Below, piece after piece: positions 60,422-64,000 of a DNA stretch of 64,000 nt. The DNA is from Mycolicibacterium sp. lyk4-40-TYG-92 (lineage in GTDB: Bacteria > Actinomycetota > Actinomycetes > Mycobacteriales > Mycobacteriaceae). Location of the stretch: contig NZ_JARVRX010000017.1 of NCBI RefSeq assembly GCF_030209435.1, positions 186,001-250,000 on the forward strand, written 5' to 3'. Numbering within the stretch: position 1 is the stretch's first letter; each line of letters begins with the position of its first letter. The notes under the pieces are model-generated. The model did no database searches and was not told the DNA's origin. It saw nothing but the letters and a program-made list of their open reading frames with translations. The translations under genes were made by a program, and so were the position numbers.

Positions 60422-61090
60422 TCAGGAACCTTTCAGTCGCTCGACCAGCTGCTGCGGCGCCACATCCGGGCCGCCCAGTCCTCTCACCATGCCACCGAGG
60501 CACGCGGCGCTGAGCACTCGGTCCGCGAATTCCTCGAGATTGCCGAACGGCAGGTACGGCCGTGAGATGAACAGCGCCGCAAGACCGTGTGCCACCGTCC
60601 ACAACCCGAGCGCCGTCGCGGTCACGTCGCCGACCGGATAACTACCCTCGTCCATCAGAGCCTGCACCGAATCCCGCATGTGCGCGAAGGCCGCGGTGTT
60701 CAGGGCCTGGTCCACGTCGCTGTCCGGGTGCCCTTCGGACATCATGGCGATCCGGTAGAGCTCGGGGTTCTGGCGGGCGAAGCGGACGTACGCCAGCCCT
60801 TGCGCGCGCAGCCTGTCGATCGTCGTCGGCTGCTCGGCGGCCACCTGCTGCATGACGTCGTCCAGACGCTCGAAGTACCGGCCGCACACCGCGTCCAGCA
60901 AGGCGTCCTTGTCGGCGAAATGCAGGTAGATCGATGGCGGGGTAACGCCCACGCGCTGCGCTACCGACCGGATGGAAACCTCTTTTTCGCTGCCGGTGTC
61001 CAGCAGTAATTCGGTTGCCGCATCGAGGATTTCGTCGCGCAGCTGGTCGCCAGACCCGCGCGGCGCGCGGCGCCGTTTCGTCGCCGTCAT
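60422..61090 (-). CDS. TetR-family transcriptional regulator
   Basis: 222 residues. The N-terminal helix-turn-helix is typical (LRDEILDAATELLLDTG; VSIRSVAQRVGVTPPSIYLHFADKDALLDAV). The larger ligand domain (TetR_C with WTVAHGLAALFISRPYLPF) resembles regulators of MmpL transporters. The ATG at 61090 overlaps the mmpL13 stop as ATGA, so it is expressed from the same mRNA and could autoregulate through the repeat at 63330-63346. Confidence 0.9.
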   Translation of the reverse strand: MTATKRRRAPRGSGDQLRDEILDAATELLLDTGSEKEVSIRSVAQRVGVTPPSIYLHFADKDALLDAVCGRYFERLDDVMQQVAAEQPTTIDRLRAQGLAYVRFARQNPELYRIAMMSEGHPDSDVDQALNTAAFAHMRDSVQALMDEGSYPVGDVTATALGLWTVAHGLAALFISRPYLPFGNLEEFADRVLSAACLGGMVRGLGGPDVAPQQLVERLKGS

Positions 61091-63303
61091 CGCGCGCTGC
61101 ATGCCGAGGGTTCGGGTGCCGATTCGCTGATGCCGATGCGTTCGTGCAGCCGCGCCAGCGGCGCCGGCGCCCACCAGTTCCACCGTCCCATCAGATGCAT
61201 GAAGGCCGGCACCAGCACCGTCCGAACCAAGGTGGCATCGACGAGGACGGCAATGGTCAGGCCGAGCCCGAACATCCGCATGAACGACACCTCGGCGGCG
61301 ATCAGCGCACCGAATGAAATCGACATCACCAGAGCCGCGGCCGTGATGACCCGGCCGGTGTGGGCGAGTCCGAGAGCGACGCTCTCGTCGTTGTCCTGTT
61401 CCACGAGCCAGAACTCACGGATGCGGGCGACCAGGAACACCTCGTAGTCCATCGAGAGCCCGAACGAGATGCAGAACAGCAGCACCGGCATGTTGGACGC
61501 CAACGTCCCCGTCGCCGTGGTGCCGAGCGCGCCGAGGTGACCGTCCTGGAAAATCCAGACCAGTGCACCGAATGCCGCGGTGAGCGAAAGAACATTGAGT
61601 ACAACAGCTTTCACCGGCAGCACCACGCTGCCGGTGAGCAGGAACAGCAGCCCGAGCGTGATGACGGCGATGACGGCCAGCACCCATGGCAACCGGTCAG
61701 TGACGGCCTGCACACTGTCATGACTGATCTGCGCGACACCCGCCAGCTGCACGAGCCGCCCGTCCGGTCCCCGAACGGCATGCACCGCATCGAGTTGTGC
61801 CTGAGACGCGTCCGAGAACAGTGGCGCACTGCTGCCGATGGTCAGGAAGGCGCTGCCGTCGACGATCGCGGCACCGGGACCGGCCGGTCCCACTCTCCGG
61901 CCGCCGACGAAAGTTCCGGTGGGAGAGGAGACTTCGGTGACGGCGGGGACGCGCGAGAGGTCGGCGGCATACGTGTCGAAGGCGGCGGGGGTCAGCCCGG
62001 CGGCGTCGGGAACGACAGCCGTGATGTCAGTGGCCGAGTTGTTGGCGAAGTCGTTGCGCAGCTGGTCCCCCAGCTGGTGCGCGGAGGCCGTGGTCGGCAG
62101 CACCCGCTCGTCGGGGAACCCCCACTTCGCGCCGAGGAACGGCGCACCCAGAACCAACAGCAGGGCGACGACAGCCAGCCCGGCCGATACGGACCGGCGC
62201 ATCACGGCCTTGGCGGTGCGGTAGAAGAACATCTCCTGCACCGGCTTGGGCGTGGTGTCGCGCCGGAACAGCCGCGGCAGGCTGAGGGCGTCGAGGCGGT
62301 CGCCGAGCAGCCAGATGGCCGCCGGCGTGACGATCACCGCGGCCGCCGCGGCGAACGCGACCGTCGCGATGCCGGCGTAGGCGATGGACGTCAGGAAGTA
62401 CATCGGGAAGATCAGCATGGCGGCCATCGAGAGCCCGACCGTCGTCGCGGAGAACAGCACGGTGCGTCCGGCAGTGACCATGGTGCGGATCAGCGCCTGG
62501 TCCCGGGGCTGCCCCTCCGCCACCTCGTCGCGGTAGCGGCTGATGATCAGCAGCGTGTAGTCGATGGCAAGGGCGAGCCCGAGGGCGGTGGCCACGTTCA
62601 AGGCGAACACGGACACGTCGGTGAAGAACGTGATGGTGCGCAGCACCGCGAGCGTGCCGGTCATCGCCAGGCCGCCGACGAGGATCGGTAGCGCGGCGGC
62701 GACCAGCCCCCCGAACACCCACACCAGGACCAGGAAGCTGAGCGGCACCGCGATGGATTCCATCAGCAACAGGTCGTGTTCGGTCTGGGTGTTGATCTGG
62801 GAGTAGATGATCGCCCCGCCGCCGGCTTTGACGGTGACACCAGGCCGGTCGTGCACCACTCGGTCGGCGAGCTCCTGGGCATATCGCTGCGCGTTGTTCT
62901 CGCCGCCGTTCATCCCGGCGACGATCAGCCCGGACTTGCCGTCCTTGCTGATCAGTTCTCCGGCCGCGGCCGGTGGCACGGTCCAGGCCGAGGACACGTA
63001 GGCGACATGCGGTGAGGCCTTCAGGTGGTCGACGATGTCGCGGGCGGCCGCGGTTGCGGCCGGCCCGTGCACCCCGTCGGGCGCGGTGAGGGTAACCAGC
63101 ATCGGCATGTCGCCCTGGCGGAACTTGGTGGCCAGGAGCCGACTGGCTTGTGACGATTCGGACTTCGGGTCCTGGAAGCCGCCCGCCGGCAGGGTCTTGA
63201 CGACCGGGACGCCAAAGATTGCCGCGGCGATGAGGACCAGCCCCGCCACCGCCAGAATCCTCCTCGGCGCGGCAATGGCCAGCAACGCGATGCGGTTCAG
63301 CAT
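61087..63303 (-). CDS. mmpL13: MmpL-family RND transporter (MmpL13-like)
   Basis: 738 residues, one uninterrupted chain. Two halves each contain an external domain followed by six helices; the proton-relay-type motifs ALAIDYTLLIISRYRDE and FGLSMDYEVFLVARIREFW (Asp-Tyr pairs) are conserved. MmpL proteins export lipids or drugs to the outer membrane. It has a GGGGAG ribosome site. It heads a tetR-methyltransferase operon. In M. tuberculosis the counterpart is recalled as split into Rv1145/Rv1146; here it is intact. Confidence 0.88.
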   Translation of the reverse strand: MLNRIALLAIAAPRRILAVAGLVLIAAAIFGVPVVKTLPAGGFQDPKSESSQASRLLATKFRQGDMPMLVTLTAPDGVHGPAATAAARDIVDHLKASPHVAYVSSAWTVPPAAAGELISKDGKSGLIVAGMNGGENNAQRYAQELADRVVHDRPGVTVKAGGGAIIYSQINTQTEHDLLLMESIAVPLSFLVLVWVFGGLVAAALPILVGGLAMTGTLAVLRTITFFTDVSVFALNVATALGLALAIDYTLLIISRYRDEVAEGQPRDQALIRTMVTAGRTVLFSATTVGLSMAAMLIFPMYFLTSIAYAGIATVAFAAAAAVIVTPAAIWLLGDRLDALSLPRLFRRDTTPKPVQEMFFYRTAKAVMRRSVSAGLAVVALLLVLGAPFLGAKWGFPDERVLPTTASAHQLGDQLRNDFANNSATDITAVVPDAAGLTPAAFDTYAADLSRVPAVTEVSSPTGTFVGGRRVGPAGPGAAIVDGSAFLTIGSSAPLFSDASQAQLDAVHAVRGPDGRLVQLAGVAQISHDSVQAVTDRLPWVLAVIAVITLGLLFLLTGSVVLPVKAVVLNVLSLTAAFGALVWIFQDGHLGALGTTATGTLASNMPVLLFCISFGLSMDYEVFLVARIREFWLVEQDNDESVALGLAHTGRVITAAALVMSISFGALIAAEVSFMRMFGLGLTIAVLVDATLVRTVLVPAFMHLMGRWNWWAPAPLARLHERIGISESAPEPSACSAR

Positions 63304-63639
63304 GCACTCCCCTTCGGCTAACACCGCTAAGTTATCGCTGATAACTCAGGCTTGTCAATGATCGCTCACCGTGATCACGAGATTTATTGACGTCCGGTTC
63401 AGGCGGCCCACCAGCCACGATCCGGGTGACGGTCATCATGTTTGCTACTGGCCAGTGAACTAAGCCGCGATCTACGGCCCCGACTGCGTATCAAGATCAC
63501 CCGTGGCCTTGCGGAATGTGAGCTACTCACGGGTCACTTAGAGGTCAGGGTTGGCCAACCTACCCAGCGGTAAGAATTGCCAACGTTTTCCGAATCGTGA
63601 CTCAAAGATTTCTTAATAGCGACCCATAGCCTCATAGAC
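63304..63639. other. Intergenic region between mmpL13 and a possible small ORF
   Basis: 336 bp, lower GC than average. The left end carries the mmpL13 promoter and TetR-type operator. The right end carries TAGCCT (63627-63632) before a small ORF. Between about 63360 and 63600 I see no convincing gene, RNA or repeat. Confidence 0.5.
63330..63358 (-). promoter_or_regulatory. mmpL13 promoter with TetR-type operator
   Basis: On the minus strand: TTGACA (63358-63353), 18-bp spacer, TAACTT (63334-63329). The perfect inverted repeat AGTTATC-GCT-GATAACT (63330-63346) lies in the spacer and overlaps the -10, where a TetR repressor would block polymerase. Confidence 0.75.
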
Positions 63640-63762
63640 ATGTGGATCGACGACACCAACGCAGATGTCATCAAAGTAGATTTCGATGCCCTGTACCACG
63701 GGGACGTCCTGATCGAGGGTGACACGTCCGAGCAGTTCCCCGACCTCGCCGAGGCTGTCTGA
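63640..63762 (+). CDS. Possible 40-residue acidic small protein
   Basis: It begins MWIDDTNADVIKVDFDALYH and ends EQFPDLAEAV, strongly acidic. TAGCCT is exactly 7 nt before the ATG (leaderless layout) and a strong intrinsic terminator follows about 100 bp after the stop on the same strand, so a short transcript is likely. However, an antisense frame (63613-63867, TTG start, ending YFDDICVGVVDPHVYEAMGR) is also protein-like, so the coding strand is uncertain. Confidence 0.45.
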   Translation: MWIDDTNADVIKVDFDALYHGDVLIEGDTSEQFPDLAEAV

Positions 63763-63865
63763 TTCCGCGGGTTCACCCACGAGTCTGACGCCGCGCCGAA
63801 GCGCGACGCCGCTGCGCACAAATCGCGTGCGCACGCAGGGACTCGTCGGGGTGATTTCCAGCGTC

Positions 63866-63897
63866 AAAGCCGCCGACCGATACGGTCGGCGGCTTTT
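63866..63897 (+). terminator. Strong intrinsic terminator
   Basis: AAAGCCGCCGACC (63866-63878), loop GATAC, GGTCGGCGGCTTT (63884-63896) and TTTTGTTGT: a 13-bp stem with T-tail, clearly oriented for plus-strand transcription. Confidence 0.85.
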
Positions 63898-63942
63898 GTT
63901 GTGTCTGTGCCGGTTGTGTCTGGCCGGAGCCCGCGCTGACGC

Positions 63943-64000
63943 CTACAGCCCCAGGTCGCGCCCGATTACCTCACGCATGATCTCGTTCGAGCCCGCCCAG
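63943..64000 (-). CDS. Acyl-CoA dehydrogenase, 3' end only
   Basis: The last 18 residues of a minus-strand gene that continues beyond the window: WAGSNEIMREVIGRDLGL. The GSNEIMREVIGR pattern is the C-terminal signature of FadE acyl-CoA dehydrogenases, with the Glu/Arg residues near the active site. Subfamily cannot be determined. Confidence 0.8.
   Translation of the reverse strand, partial: WAGSNEIMREVIGRDLGL

Noticed and set aside
60422..61183. Longer version of the TetR protein starting 31 codons upstream
   Set aside because: It would overlap mmpL13 by about 97 bp; the ATG at 61090 overlaps the mmpL13 stop as ATGA and gives a normal TetR N-terminus.
1..64000. tRNA, rRNA, insertion sequences, prophage integrase or attachment sites
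   Set aside because: I found no cloverleaf-like sequence, transposase, integrase or terminal repeats that I could support by reading alone.

Overview
The window is high-GC actinobacterial DNA and almost certainly comes from a rapidly growing Mycobacterium (Mycolicibacterium). Evidence: mycothiol synthesis (mshB), coenzyme F420 synthesis (fbiC), lipoprotein LpqW, polyprenol-phosphate-mannose mannosyltransferase PimE, an MmpL transporter, Ala/Pro-rich secreted proteins, DUF732, F420-type PPOX proteins, and many start codons placed 6-7 nt after a TAnnnT -10 hexamer (leaderless translation). From memory of M. tuberculosis, gene order largely follows Rv1193 down to Rv1145 (fadD36, dapC, fdxC, PadR, fadH, fbiC, Rv1171, mshB, lpqW, typA, mutT2, phhB, pimE, Rv1158c/Rv1157c, Rv1155, GntR, cobB, mmpL13), with accessory genes inserted. 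These locus correspondences are recalled, not searched.

Layout. 1-5 kb: PPOX fragment, DoxX-like membrane protein, fadD36 and a NUDIX gene sharing one tiny divergent promoter, a small secreted protein, and a 2-oxoglutarate oxygenase behind a MerR-type promoter. 5-9.5 kb: type-B bifunctional PutA with a divergent LysR regulator. 9.6-16 kb: a very large exported beta-propeller/hydrolase with a low-GC 3' end, and a response regulator with an unusual doubled histidine kinase. 16-24 kb: dapC-fdxC, PadR-fadH, DUF2231, fbiC. 24-33 kb: a secreted Lys/Asp/Pro-repeat protein, a 35-codon leaderless small ORF ahead of an Rv1171-like gene, mshB, a CLC-type channel, lpqW, typA, a Cys-rich micro-protein. 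33-39 kb: mutT2, an accessory DUF4157-nuclease gene, phhB, pimE, and twin Ala/Pro-rich secreted proteins closed by a strong hairpin.

39-44 kb: an SDR and a SnoaL gene, each behind the same MarR-type palindrome, plus the MarR gene; CYTH-CHAD; DUF1059; nitroreductase; HhH-GPD. 44-50 kb: DUF732, a DapA-like aldolase plus class II aldolase opposite an XRE-cupin regulator and MFS pump, an acyltransferase-3 membrane protein, DUF5302, Rv1155-like PPOX, and DUF1697 coupled to a methyltransferase. 51-58.6 kb: NCS2 permease, a self-sufficient CYP102-type P450, a Baeyer-Villiger-type monooxygenase and a PucR regulator, with a 19-bp palindrome in the divergent promoter. 58.6-64 kb: GntR, cobB, an mmpL13-tetR-methyltransferase operon with a TetR-type operator, a possible 40-codon small ORF with terminator, and the 3' end of an acyl-CoA dehydrogenase.

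The best candidate for something undescribed is the gene at 33816-35528. It is a DUF4157 (HExxH) protein resembling cargo of extracellular contractile injection systems, with a C-terminal DNA/RNA non-specific nuclease-like toxin domain. It sits alone between core genes, with no injection-system or obvious immunity gene in view. An inverted-repeat element lies beside it and recurs 7.7 kb away.
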